Positions 48,975-60,983 of a stretch of DNA of 64,000 nucleotides are shown piece by piece. Each line of letters starts with the position of its first letter. The first letter of the stretch is position 1. This DNA is from Agrocybe praecox. Its lineage: Eukaryota > Basidiomycota > Agaricomycetes > Agaricales > Agrocybaceae. Below the pieces are notes generated by a model. The model was not told where the DNA came from. It ran no database searches and worked only from the letters and a program-made list of their open reading frames with translations. The translations under genes were made by a program, and so were the position numbers. The stretch is taken from assembly GCA_964017145.1 (NCBI GenBank), contig OZ024841.1, positions 3,162,001 through 3,226,000 of the forward strand. The letters are read 5' to 3'.

Positions 48975-51563
48975 TCATGTGGAACAGACATCATTATCAA
49001 ACCCAGCCCCAACTCGATCAAGGTACTTTGCTATTGCTCGACGTGCCCTACGGCTGAGTTGGGGGAACATCATTGACATTTTTGCAAAACATTTAGTTCT
49101 GCAAAGATCAACAAGTATAGGAAATCTGGTCGCCAGTGGAAGTATCCGAGGAAGATAATTCAGAAAGTCCTTGTATTCACGCCACAACTGCTTGTCCGGT
49201 TCAAACAGTCCCTGTTTCCATTGTGTCGATTCCTGGACGGATTGCAACGAAAATATTTCGAATGCAACCACATTGAAGAGCTTTGCGTACGGAATCAAAT
49301 GGACAGATCGCTCCCGGTTGTGGGTGGAGAAGAACTCAACACCACAAAGAAAAAGTTTGTTTGACAGGTCATGTGATGATGTTCGCTTATGCCACTTCCA
49401 GGGACATGTCTGTTGTTTTTTCCTATCAGTCCAATGCGGTTTAAGGAGTGATTCGGCCTCTTGGTTTGTAAGAGAAGCATCAACTAGAAAGTTGAGACAA
49501 TAGACTGCTGCTTTGGATATTATAAGTGATTTGTCATGATCACTGAGAGGGATCAAGAATGTGGGATGGAAGTGAATGTAATAAAATGCACTTCCTAGCC
49601 CTTCTGAATGAACAGGATGTGGACCCAGTACCTGGAGCTGACATCTAGCAAAGAGGTAATGCATCTGCCAATCATTGCTGTATCGGTTATGAAGTTCAAA
49701 CAGGGCCAAGTTGTAAAATGTTAGAGCATGGTTGTGATAGGTGCCTGCTACAAGATCCCCATCTGCCTCCTAAAGAAAGAAACCCATGTAAATATTTAGC
49801 TTCCCATACAATCAATATGTAGAAGTTCTTACAAGATCAAACATGACTTTAAACAGGTGGTTAAGAAAAAAATCTTCCACATGTTCCCAAAGTTGGTTTT
49901 GGAAAACACTTTTGCAGTGAAATTCCATAGGGAAATTGCTCACAGCAATACAAAATGCTCTATAACTTGGTTCAAACCTATCAGACCTAGAGATTTTCTG
50001 AATAAATGGTCGGAGTATATCGTTGTCTTTAAGATCAGTCAGGCATCGTGATCCATGATATTCCTCTAGCAGCACAATGTAGTCAGAATAATAGTATGGT
50101 TTTCTGAGATGATAAAATTTCTGACCTGAGAATATTTCAATTAACCGAACAAGATGCCTTGCGTGTGTCTCTACCCGTTTCTTTGCAAGGTCTTTTGACC
50201 TGTGCATATCGAATAGAAAGTCTTCAAAAGACTTGTGAAGCAGAATCACTTTTTGATATTCTGTGTATGCAATTATCTGTACAATGGACGTTAGATCAGA
50301 CAATACAACCTCTGCTGTCCCTCCTTCAAGATTGAGATATAGGTCAATGACTGAGGTTGTCATCCGACCATATAAGGCAAGCAATGCCATTATATCCGCA
50401 GAGAGCGCTGGATCTTCTGTACTATTCAATAAGTGCATGTAAAGAGCATCGAGTTCTGAGAAAGGAAGGTCCTTGAAAGGAGGGCGGAGGCCAAGCACAG
50501 CATCCAGACGCTGATGAGGCCGATGACGGGGAGAATTGAGATATCCGATCACTGTCTTTGCGTAGATGAATTGACCTGAGGCTTTGTTCACAAGCACTGC
50601 GAGATGCTCTTCAGTAGGCCAATGATGAGGGATGGAAGCCTTGAGTCTGTGTCCTTCGCGAAGCTCCATAAAACAGTCACAAAGATAGCGCCTAATATCA
50701 TCACTCGGACGGTACTCCTTCCCAAGAAATATCTTGAAAAGCGTTGAGTTTATTTTTGTTCCACCAAATATGTTGGTTATGTTGCTTTCTGGACGGCTCA
50801 AGACAAGAATACGAAGTGGAAATGGGAAAGTAGTAACGATGTAATGCATGACATCCACTATATCTTGTTGGCTTGCTTGGTCCACGCACTCGTCGAGGCC
50901 ATCCAGGACAATCAAACTGGGTGCATTTTGAGGTGAATTGGCATAGGTTGCCTGTAACGGATCCATGACAAGGGACATGAACTGCGTCTTCATAGATTGC
51001 GTTAAAATCAGCGGATCACGCTCGATGAACTCGGAGACAAGCTTGCGGATATGGGAGTTTCTAGCACAGATCTGGTACGCAATAGTTGCTGCAAGGGATT
51101 TCGAGTGGTTCCGTGTGGGATCATTCGCACCAAAGAAGAAACTGGCCAGCAGTGTTCCCTCCTTGGCGCAGCGTTCGCATACAGTTCTCCCAATCGCAGA
51201 TTTACCAGCTCCTGCGGCCCCGGATACCCATGTAATATGTTTATCGCTATTTCGTTCGTCCAATCCTGAAACCCAGTTCAAAAGTGTTTGAATAATTGCG
51301 ACCCTCGTCCCCGGGTGACATTTGGGTGGACCAACAATATGTCCAGAGTCGTGCAGGGCATTGGGTGAGGCAGCTTCAACCAAACGCTCAAATCCACCTG
51401 AAAAATAAAATTGCATGTAGAAGATGTGTGAACTATATGGTATGGCGTACGTACTCTTTCCCCCGATGTGAACATGGGTGGTATTCATCGTAAATGATCC
51501 TCCATTGATGATGACCTTCGAAGACCCAAAGAGAGATGTAGAGGTTGGCAGTATGTCAGACAT
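48975..51563 (-). CDS. NACHT (STAND-class) NTPase, copy N4
   Basis: Near-identical twin of N1. Exons: 51,563-51,455, 51,397-49,833 and 49,769-48,975; introns: 51,398-51,454 and 49,770-49,832. The protein is 822 residues. By eye I find seven coding substitutions against N1. Three change the protein: Asp to Gly in the segment before the P-loop (IVDPPKCHP becomes IVGPPKCHP), Arg to Lys (FEPDRQ to FEPDKQ) and Leu to Met (AKMSLMF to AKMSMMF). The Asp is kept in N1, N2 and N3, so the Gly is specific to N4. Walker A (96-103), Walker B (198-207) and HKSFEDFL (424-431) are intact. The duplication is too recent to show whether the two copies have different roles. Confidence 0.88.
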
Positions 51564-53142
51564 GTTTGAGAAACAACTTGCGGCGGAGGATAAAGAACAG
51601 GGTCAAGTAGCAATTCAAAGGCAACCGTTGTCCTCACACTGACAGCCTCCCAGCGAATCGCATTCAGGCACACATGTGCAATTTCCACGGTTAAATCTAT
51701 CCAAAGCGTGTTAAAAATTAAAATTAGTCGTTCTAATTTAGTTTATGGAAGTACCCACGTAAAAACAGTGTCTTTTGTTGAATCCGGTATCCCTATTGAT
51801 AAGCGCAGAGACACCCAGAATGTAAGCTCAGGTGAAATATCAGGGAACTTGAATTGATGTTGTCAGCAGATGCTACCAAGTGGGGTCTTTAAAGATGACA
51901 GAGCGACTCAGAGAAAATATAGAACAACGACGTAAGGATTCCAGAAGATGGCAAAGGAGAGTGGAGGGTGGAGGGAGGGCACTGAGTAATACACGTACCA
52001 TAGCATAGCATGAACTTGGCGGACGAAAGGCGAACAAGATCACGATCACGAGACTCTTGTATGTACGTGATTCTACAACTGTTCAAGCTCAAGTATCGGG
52101 CTGATACCTGATAACTGGTAAAGACGGCAGGTCCTAGGGAAGGAGCAAAAAAGCTGGGCGGATGCACAGAAAGATGAAGAACGAGAGTTGTAATTTAATT
52201 GGATGTCGAGAGGCAAGAGATAAAAGATGAGACCAGACGACGACACAATTAGATCTTCAATGCGCGTCGTTCAAGGCTCATGTACGCATACGAAAAACAA
52301 GAACAAGCATAGAAGTACCGCAAGAGTAGAAAGGAAGAGGATTTTCGGTTGTCAGAGTTATCAAACGAGGGCGGGGACTACAGATGGGAAATATGAGAGT
52401 CAAAATATGGACCGGAGCAATATGACCCGCACGAGCACGAACACGACGGACTTATTTTTACTGTACGTCAATATTCAACTATTCGACGCCCAACTGGACG
52501 TGAGATAGGGGAGCGGGGTCGCAGAGGGAGCGAGAAAACTAGCTACAGGCGAAAGAAGAAGGATGGAAAGTAAATGAGAAGGCGGACAAAGACAAAAACG
52601 CGGCGAGATGACAATATACAACCTGAAGGACTCATTATATTTTCTATCTACTTCGTTCGACGATTGTTAAAAGTCGATGCACCAGTTCATCTGCATATAT
52701 CGGGACAACAGCAACCAGGTAGGTGTCAAGTGATATGTGGACTGACCGAGAATTCTATTTAACATCTTGCTGAACAGTAACGAGAAAAAGAGACGCTATG
52801 GGGAAGGAAATAATTTATGCAGATGCAGATGCGGCTGTACAAATACAAAGATCGATCGGGTGGAAACATACAGAGTTGGCATAGACGATAAAGATGAACG
52901 GAGGTACGTCAGAAGCGCAGAGGAATGACGCGGACGAGCGAGACTACACGTTCAGAACACCGATAACCAGAGAAAGGACTCGGACGAGAGTATCAGCGGA
53001 GTGAAGATTCAGAAGAAAGCACCAATCGAAGTCCATTGACCAGAACATTACGAGAGCAAGGAAAGCACGAAGAAAAAACATACACAGGGTCGTTATAATC
53101 GGCAGACGAGAGGTGCCGAACGATCCGACGGAATGACACAAG
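51564..53142. other. S3 spacer: shared upstream region of N4 and K5
   Basis: Close match to 7,965-9,543. Near-identity fades at about 52,490, where substitutions become frequent (for example 52,540-52,660), and strengthens again toward K5. No gene is recognised. Confidence 0.5.
51680..51714 (-). promoter_or_regulatory. Conserved upstream block of NACHT genes (N4)
   Basis: Same block and spacing as at N1 (TTTCCACGGTTAAAT, then CCAAAGCGTGTT), 117-151 bases upstream of the start. Confidence 0.3.
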
Positions 53143-53166
53143 TTTTGATCCGAACCCCCTAACCCG
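53143..53166 (+). repeat. Recurring TTTTGATCCG motif, copy 9 of 10
   Basis: TTTTGATCCGAACCCCCTAA then CCCG; the kinase-side variant. Confidence 0.8.
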
Positions 53167-53394
53167 ATGTGGCGTGGTGTGCCTTCGTATCCAACCGTCT
53201 TTCGTCTTTTCTTTCCTCGACTCTCTTCTTCGATCTGAATCCTACACTTCAAACTGCTGAACGAGCGGGTCATTACAGAAGGATTATGAAAGGATCGGAG
53301 TGCACAGAAAACGAAACGAAACGACGCGTAATGAAGTCAAACGACGAAGATGGGTGGTATTGATGGGGGAGGACAGTAATATGGGAGTGAGACG

Positions 53395-55888
53395 GTGGTG
53401 GCACAGGGAGGATACATATACAACGCCATGCCAATACCCCCGACACAGCGCTCACCGGCGCCTCTAGGCACATCCTATAGACGCCAACAGCAACGCGCCA
53501 CCGTTGCTCTTTCTCCGAACCAGCGGGATCACCAACCGAGCCAACCAGCGACCGCTCGAATCAGTCCGGTGGGAACCCAAACGCAGTAGTACTTGCCCAG
53601 GTACCTATACCGGTCGTGTATGTGTACCCGGCCGCCCATCGTCGCCGTACGATTCCCAAGTTTGGGCCGTATTTGCTCCTGCAGACCAGTTTGGAAGGGT
53701 CAAGCACGGTCTGCATAGTCAATGGAGAGAGGAGGTCGCAGTGAAGTTGATCAGGATGGGTAACGTGGACAGTACCGTCAGGTTGAGTAAAATTGAGAGG
53801 GAAATTGAAGTTTTCAAGGTATTTTCTTCACTCCTATCTTTTCTTTTCCTCGTCATACGTTCGTTTTTAAACAACCATTTCTTTTCGTTTCTCTTTTCTG
53901 TCTTACGTACCGACCTATGTTTTTATTTTGGAAAAATCTTTTACTGACTAATCCCCCTTCTCGATTCACAGGCGCTTAAAAAACCCAACTATCGTCCGAC
54001 TATGCGATGTTACGCCGATATAATCCTCGAATACACGTCTGGAGCCGAACTATTCGATCATATCCTCGCGCACCGATGGCGCCAAACTATTTTCTGCCAC
54101 CTCATCTCGGGTGTCCGGTACATCCACCAAAAAGAGAGTCGTGCATCGCGATTCGAAGGTGGACCGACGGCCAGCCGAACGCGTTTGGAAAGATTTGGGA
54201 AGTACCTCGCGCCAACATCTCCTAGGGCGCAAAGCCATCGTCCGGAGGCGAGGACCGAGAGGTCGGTGTCGCCCACTGTTGTCCCACCGATCGTTACCAC
54301 CGCCATCGTTGGTCAGACCAACACCACTGTACCCACGCCCACTTGCAGCCGTTCGACTTACTATATGAAAGTTCGCCTTGATCACCTGTTACTGCCGTAA
54401 CCATCATCCCCTCTGTATCGCTCCTCCCTTCTCCATCACCTTCCGTCGTTTCTATGCCCGCTGGCAATAAACCTCAGCCAGCTACACCACCAAATAGGAA
54501 CGTTCAGACATACCATCCAGGTCGAATACGATTCGGAGCCAGAGGGACGAGGAAGGAGGCAGCCGAGTGGGGATAGGTCCGAGGAGCTCTAGTTCAAGGA
54601 AGGAGAAGGACAAAGTTTTACGGATGAGAAGGCCGTGCCTAGCCTCCCTCCTACAGCAGCAACAGCAGTTCCAGGACCACTGACACCGCGTGCATCACCC
54701 CAAGCGCCAGCGGATGTTAGTGCCAACGCGAAAGAGGGAAGCGGAAGTCCGTCTGGTGCATCTCGAGCTGATTTGTCGATGGATACGACGGATGATGGAG
54801 AGAGGAAGGAAGAGAGGAAGGTCTAGGAGATGGTCGCAGAACCAGAAGACGCCCGTTAGTTCTGTGTATCCCGAGAGCACCACTACCGCCGTACCAGCTA
54901 CAGCCGAGAATGCCAACGCGAGTTTACAACCGCCACCAATGCCCACGTCTGTGCACAGCTGTACGTTCGATCCATGAAGTTGAACGCGTTTACGTCGCTA
55001 TTAAACTTTTCTGCACTGTCAATCAGTCTGACGAGAAGGTTGGCAAGGAGCAGCAGAGCCTCGTCGCTCCTCCTGTGCAGGTGGTAGTTACCACTCCAAC
55101 CTCGAGGGTTTCGCGCCCTGTACCTCCGACACCTGTTCGCAGCGAGGCGGGTGCTGCTGCCGTACCCACTACGGCTACTACACCTATTACATCTTCATCT
55201 TCCTTTGTTTCTACGTTCAGGAACAGTATCACTGCTGGCAGCAGGGATTGCGAACGTTAACGACAGACGTCGACATCGTCGAACAGGCTCGGTGCATTCT
55301 ATGGGTTGAAATTGTCTTCGTCGTCGCAAACACATCAACAGCAACAGAATGCTGTCCTACCTCGTCCTTATGCTCAGCTGCGTATCCATCACGGTGCGGT
55401 GGATCGAATGGAAATCACTACGAAGCCACCACTGGAGGTTATGTCCCCCTGGACAGAGGTTATTCCATTTCACCGATGGCTCTGGTTCTGGCGCGGTCGG
55501 ACCGGCATATGGCGATCCATCGCAGGACACTGGAGATGAAGTACGGTGCAGCGTCGAGCTGACGAGGTTGGATAGGCCGAAGAGTATGTATAGCTTGGAT
55601 ATGGAAGGTTGAAGGGACATTTGAGGAGTTATGGTTTTTTTTGTGATACGTTGAGGCAGTACGTGTTCTTTGCTTATTTTTCTTCTTCCTTCTTCCTTCT
55701 TCCTTCTTTTTGATCCACATTTGTTGCTGCTGTCGAGAAAGAGTTCGTATATCAACACCTGGCATGCTCTCAATTTCCTTTTCTCATGTTCTCACCTTTT
55801 TTCTGGGCCATCGAACATACAAACTGATTATTTTTTCGACAGGCGTGCGGAACTTTTGGCTGCTCGTGCCTGGATGGCTAACAAATAG
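53395..55888 (+). pseudogene. KIN1/KIN4-like Ser/Thr kinase pseudogene, copy K5
   Basis: Twin of K1 with the same lesions: truncation after a shifted HRDSK remnant, loss of the C-lobe, and the EVMS/PWTEV junction inside KA1. N-lobe traces are WREEVAVKLIRMGNVDSTVR and LSKIEREIEVFK (about 53,728-53,818), followed by an intron at 53,819-53,971 and ILEYTSGAELFDHILAHRW near 54,022. In KA1, SVELTRLDRPKSMYSLDMEG is readable to 55,610 before a stop. Relative to K1 it lacks some premature damage in that stretch. Its last exon has lost the usual TAG (it reads RAELLAARAWMANK), so the frame runs to TAG at 55,886. It is non-functional. Confidence 0.75.
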
Positions 55889-58230
55889 AATATAGAAATC
55901 TTTACTCTGTTTATCGTCGTCGTCGCCTATCCACTTATGTCATCCATGCATTCATCACCTATGCTTATGCCCATACAATGCCTACATACACGCACATACA
56001 CACTCTCACCCTCAGTAATCTTTATACCTACCCCACCTTTGTAACGAACACATAGACTTGCGTGTGCTGCTACGTCATATTCTATTCTGATTTATTAGTA
56101 ACTTCGGACTGTCGCATTCCTTGGGTATTCAACAATGCTGCCTCGGGGATTAGATCGAACTGCTGGCTTGGAATTTGAATGGGGATCGGCGAAGAATATC
56201 TAGCACGTCCTGGTCGGAAACCGAGGAGGATGAGGGTGGAGGGATGAATATAAGATCGTCGGAGCTAGGAGGGATGATTTGGGGCGGTGGGTGGTTGGTG
56301 GTTGCGGTCGTACGTGTTTGGGAAGAGGGGCGAGGTTTTTTTTTTTTTTCAAATTGCTTTCTGCGACGCGCTTGATCTCGTTACCTTTCGAATTCAGAGG
56401 CTATATTTCCGTTTTCCTATGTCTGTATCCCTCTTTTTTTTTTTAAGTTTCGTTTCTCTTTTTCTTTTTCCGTCCCTTCGGTCCTCTGATAACTTCCTTG
56501 TGAACCTTGCTGTCCGTTTTCGCTTTTTGTCTCCCTTTTTCCCCAGCAAAAATGATTGTGTTTGTACTGTATAGTAGTTCGGTCTTTTCTTTTTTCTTTC
56601 CTTCTTCTCCTCATGACATCTACCATATATCTGGGCAGATGGCTTTCGTTTCGTGTTCTGTTTCATTCTCTTAGTATTTCTAACTTTCTTTCCGTCATCG
56701 GCCTAGGCCAAGCAATTCTGCATCCATTCTCCATCATCATCGACGTCATTCCGACACAATTCTTTCTGCGTACAATATACTTCCTACTTTTTTTCTTCCT
56801 ACTCTTTCATTTTTCCGTACCCTAATAATCATCTAGTTCTGTTTCTTTTTCCTCGTCTCAAATTTTGTTCCGCTTCCAAGTTCCAACATGCTTTCCCATA
56901 TCATTCACCACCTACGCCTCTCCGTCGTTGTCCCTAATTTATTCTATTGATCAAACAACAGCCCAAGAAATGTATGCAAATCCGCGCCTGCGACGTATTT
57001 TGAGCCGAAAAGAGAGCTGGGAGAGTGAAAAGGAAGGAAGACGGAGTAACGAAGCCAAGGGTAACATAGACGTTTCAATAAATATTCATCAAGCAATTGA
57101 TGAATTAATGAAAAGTGTATAGTTGGGGTGTGCATTGGGGGAAAAGACACGACGATGGAACAAACGGATTGATGCGGACGCGGAGGTACAAGAACGAGGA
57201 CGACAACTGGAAAGTATAGGGAAAGGAGCCTAGGAGGAGTGGGAAAAGGGGGAGGGGGGAGGGGGGAAGAGACGCGCACTAAAGAGACAATATACTGTTC
57301 AGGAAGCAAGGCCAATGAAAAAGAAATAAACGAAGAGAACAAAGTTGTAAGTAAATTGACAAAGGGCGAAAAAGAATGGCGTATTCGGCGAATACGAGCC
57401 CACGGGTATCACAAATGGGAAGCGATGATCGATGCAAGTGCAGAGATATCATGAGCGCGACAGCAAAGCGTTCAAAATACCGTTTACCAGAGACAGAGCG
57501 AGAGCGACGAGTGGGGTCACTGGGGTGTACACGGCAGAAAATAGCTAACACAAAGCGAGGCGCAGGGACGAGAGAAAGGAATCGACAACACAAACACTGG
57601 GTGGTTATGAAGCTGGGAAGGCAGGGAAGAGGAGGGGATGAGAGCGGGAGTACAATATGGAGCAGGGAGAGGGAGCATAAACGGAGAGAGTGAAGTGGCA
57701 AGAACAGAGCGAAGAAAGAAGGCAAGCACCGTGTCACGGAAGGGAGAGGAAGGGTAGTTATTGATAAAAATACATAAGGGAGAGAGAGGGAGCCAAGAGG
57801 CAAATAGCAGGGATGCGTTACAGAAGGGACAATCGATGAGTAGAGGAGCCAAGTCATGCACACGACAGCAGACAGATGGGGGGCGTGAACAAAGATCACA
57901 GGCGGGGAACACAAAGTAAAGTGTTTGAAAAGCGGGGACAAGTGTGGTGACATAAGGGATGGCAAGTGGGTGAAATGGTATCATAAAAGCGCCGGGGAAA
58001 CAGAGGAAGAACGACAGAAGGGCAGAGGCAGTGCAAGCGTAGGGTGAATACAGGACAGACACGTACGATCAATGAATAGGAGCCACGGAGAGTGTGTCGA
58101 ATGGGAAATAATTAATAACCAATCGCAAAAGAAGAATATTGAATATTGAATATTGAAATGGACCTGGGACAGCGAATAGAAAGCATGAATGGATGACGGA
58201 GGGATCAGTGAACGATTACGGCCCCGAACG
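55889..58230. other. S1 spacer after K5
   Basis: Follows the usual S1 layout: CA-rich, then T-rich (56,330-56,880), then purine-rich. It is closest to 12,289-14,595. It includes a G-run cluster at 57,241-57,266. No gene is recognised. Confidence 0.5.
57241..57266 (+). other. G-run cluster, possible G-quadruplex
   Basis: Four runs of three or more G separated by A or AAAA on the + strand (GGG, GGGGG, GGGGGG, GGGGGG). The equivalent place near 13,610 has only two comparable runs. Confidence 0.4.
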
Positions 58231-58252
58231 TTTTGATCCGAACCCTAACCTG
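58231..58252 (+). repeat. Recurring TTTTGATCCG motif, copy 10 of 10
   Basis: TTTTGATCCGAACCCTAACC then TG; the last copy in the array. Confidence 0.8.
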
Positions 58253-60236
58253 ATATGGTATCGCGTATGTCCGTTATTATTCTGTCTCTTCTTCCTCTCT
58301 TCCAAATCCTTTCTTCAAGTTTCGTCCTTGGCGTTACTGATTTCTGAGTTCTACATGTACAGTTTCTGCCAGGCGGTTTCATTGGAGAAATCTATAATCA
58401 GAAGATGTACATGATGAAAAACAGTAGAATGAAACCGAAAGAAACATGTTTATAGTGAGGGATGTACACACTGGGTGCGTATAGATTTTTTGGTACGTGT
58501 TGTCCCGTATCTTCCCTTCCTCAGTCTCTTTCTATTGCGCTCACGTTCTCTCTCTTTGCGATCTCCTTTCCAAAGTTTCTTCCTCGTGAGTTTTCCTCTT
58601 GGAAACAACGGAGTGGATCCAACGGAAGCAATATTGTTCATAGCAAGGGATGTAAGCGCTTATAGTTTCCGGTACGTGCCATCCATCGATCTCAAATAAT
58701 AGAGTTCGCAAACCCTCTGTCGTCCTTACCTTTCCTTCTCTCGTTTCTCCCGCTCCTCCGCTTTCCACGTCGCTCCAAGTCTCTTTTTAATGCGCCCGCG
58801 TTCTCTCTCTTTGTGATCTCTTTTCCCCTTGCTCAAAGTTTCTTCGTCATGAATTTTGCCTTCCCACCTGTAGTGAGACACAAGCTCGAAGTACCCTGTC
58901 AGGAGAAGACTTCCTTGCCGTCATGCACCTCCCACATTGCCTTCCGTCTATCGAACTCTCAGTACCACCTCGACATATGAAATACTGGATGACGAATTCG
59001 AATTGTTCAGCAGGGACCTTGAAGAAGGGGTGTTGAAAGGATTCGGAGGATGAACATAAATCGGACAGCACGGGACCGAATAGAATGGAAGGAAAAGTCG
59101 TTAACGACTTATGGCGTGCACGCACTGGAAGTATCCCTGGCTTTGTGTACTAGGTGCGTTCTTTCAATCCCTCGCCCTCATTCTGTTGTCAGTCACCGGC
59201 ACTTTCCCCGTGAAGCTCGTCCTTCTTGTACTGATTGCTTCGAGTTCCCTCATTCTCTCTCTCTCTCTCTGCCTCTCCAAACCTCCCATACCACCGACGA
59301 CATAATAGCATGTACAATTTGGCGCGGAGCGATGGGGGACAGATTAAACTAGGCGCGGCGCCTTCGTTTATCAGGCATGTTTTGTTTTCTTCTCGTTTCT
59401 CATATCTCAACGTTCAATTCTTGCCTTTTTCTGTTAGACTCTTCGCCTCTTCGCCTCTTCGCCTCTTTCCGTTTCGCCTCTCGGCGTTTTCGTTTTTATT
59501 TCCGCGTCCTTGCCCCTCCCCTTCATACCTCACGTCAGTCAGTACCCACATCAATTTTCTCTTCTCTCTCGTTTTCCATCTCTCGAGCTCTCCAAGCTCT
59601 GAAATTGTAGACCCTGGCCCATGTCATTCCTCTCTTCCTCCCTATTTTCATTCTGCTCTATCATGAATCTATCCTTCTTCTTTCACGTCTTCTCTTCCGA
59701 CACTCCTTTCGACGCCGACGACAATACAGACCGGGTAAAAATACAAATACAATGCAGGACCTAGCCATATCATCGATATCATTGTTTCATTCATAGTTAT
59801 CTCGTACGTACGTACGCGCGGGGAATATACAGGTATAATTATTTAACAAGCAAAAAATATATAAACATGTCTCATGTTTAGATAAAAATGATCGGATTAG
59901 AACGAACGAGTGAATGAGAAAATGAAGAGCAGAACACGGACGGGGAATGCAACGCGATGCGACAACAACAACAGAATGGGGGATAAAGCTAGAGAGACAT
60001 GCCAGGTAGAGAATAAGGGGAGAGGAAGGAAAAGTACGGTAACAAATGGCACGAAAGGGTGTGGAAAAAGTTATCAATAGTGGAAGGAATACACATTATA
60101 AAATAAGAAACGATGCCGTGAGAATGGAAGGATGAAGATTATGGTTGTCCGTTCGCCGAAAATAAAAAACTATATACTTCTACGATGTACTTACTATGTA
60201 GTACCGATTTTTCAATAAATTCATACACTACCTTTA

Positions 60237-60421
60237 TTATCCAACATATAAGTCCGATTATCCAACATACATGTAGGATTGTCTAACATATATATTGGGT
60301 TGTCCAACATATGTGTTGGGTTGTCCAACACAAAACTTGGGCTATCCAACATATAGATTCGGTTGTCCAACATATAATTTGGATTGTCCAACATGCATGT
60401 TGGATTATCCAACATAATTCG
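60237..60421. repeat. Left 21-base repeat array of element A
   Basis: Nine units of exactly 21 bases with the core CCAACATA and a partly complementary TTGGGTTGT tail, so each junction is a near-palindrome (TTGGGTTGTCCAA). The 21-base period makes it read as seven-residue peptide repeats in several frames; it is not thought to be coding. Confidence 0.9.
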
Positions 60422-60592
60422 AGGCAATTACCTTACTCTCGCTCGGCTATGGTGCCGTCCTTGCCGGCCAATTTTGAGCCCTTTCCTGATTGCCAGGCTT
60501 CGGCACCTACAAACGGATCCCAACGGCCATCAAGAATTCCCGGCATCGCCGGCATTCGAAGCGACTAGATGTATGAGAATGACTCTCAACTA

Positions 60593-60797
60593 TGTTGGAT
60601 AATACAGCATATATATTGGACGATCCAATGTATATAAAGGATAATACAACACATCTATTGGATAATCCAAGTTGTGTGTTGGACAACCTGACACATATGT
60701 TGGATAATCCGGTACATGTGTTGGATAACCCGATATATATGTTGGACAATCCTACATGTATGTTGGATAATTGGATTTATATGTTGGATAATAAAGG
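60593..60797. repeat. Right 21-base repeat array of element A
   Basis: About ten units of 21 bases with the core TGTTGGATAAT, in the opposite orientation to the left array. Confidence 0.9.
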
Positions 60798-60983
60798 TAA
60801 TGTATGAATTTATTGAAATATCGGTACTACATAGTAAGTACATTGTAAAAGTATATAGTTTTTTATTTTCGGCGAATGGACAACCATAGAAGATAAGAGG
60901 TAACTTCATGAGTCTGCATGCTGAGTATCAGTAAATATTTGGTGAAAGATGCGCAAATATAATCAGTTACCTTCAGTCATCTA

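Larger units (their letters stand above)
60140..60888. mobile_element. Non-autonomous inverted-repeat transposon, element A
   Basis: A 749-base element with termini TATGGTTGTCCGTTCGCCGA and TCGGCGAATGGACAACCATA (inverted, one mismatch). It is flanked by the 6-base direct repeat GAAGAT (60,134-60,139 and 60,889-60,894). The four other units hold the uninterrupted site (for example GAATGAAGATAACAGG near 5,274), which proves insertion. About 97 bases at each end form near-perfect inverted repeats. Next inside come arrays of 21-base repeats in opposite orientation, around a GC-richer 170-base centre. It has no transposase. Superfamily uncertain. Confidence 0.85.
58253..60983. other. S2 spacer at the right end of the array, ending at a missing NACHT gene
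   Basis: S2-type sequence with a GCCTCTTC-type low-complexity run at about 59,440-59,475. It is interrupted by the element at 60,140-60,888. After the element, 60,889-60,983 matches the NACHT 3' flank, including the TTACCTTCAGTCATCT just outside the stop codon. Homology to the array ends there, so no part of the fifth NACHT coding region is present. Confidence 0.6.
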
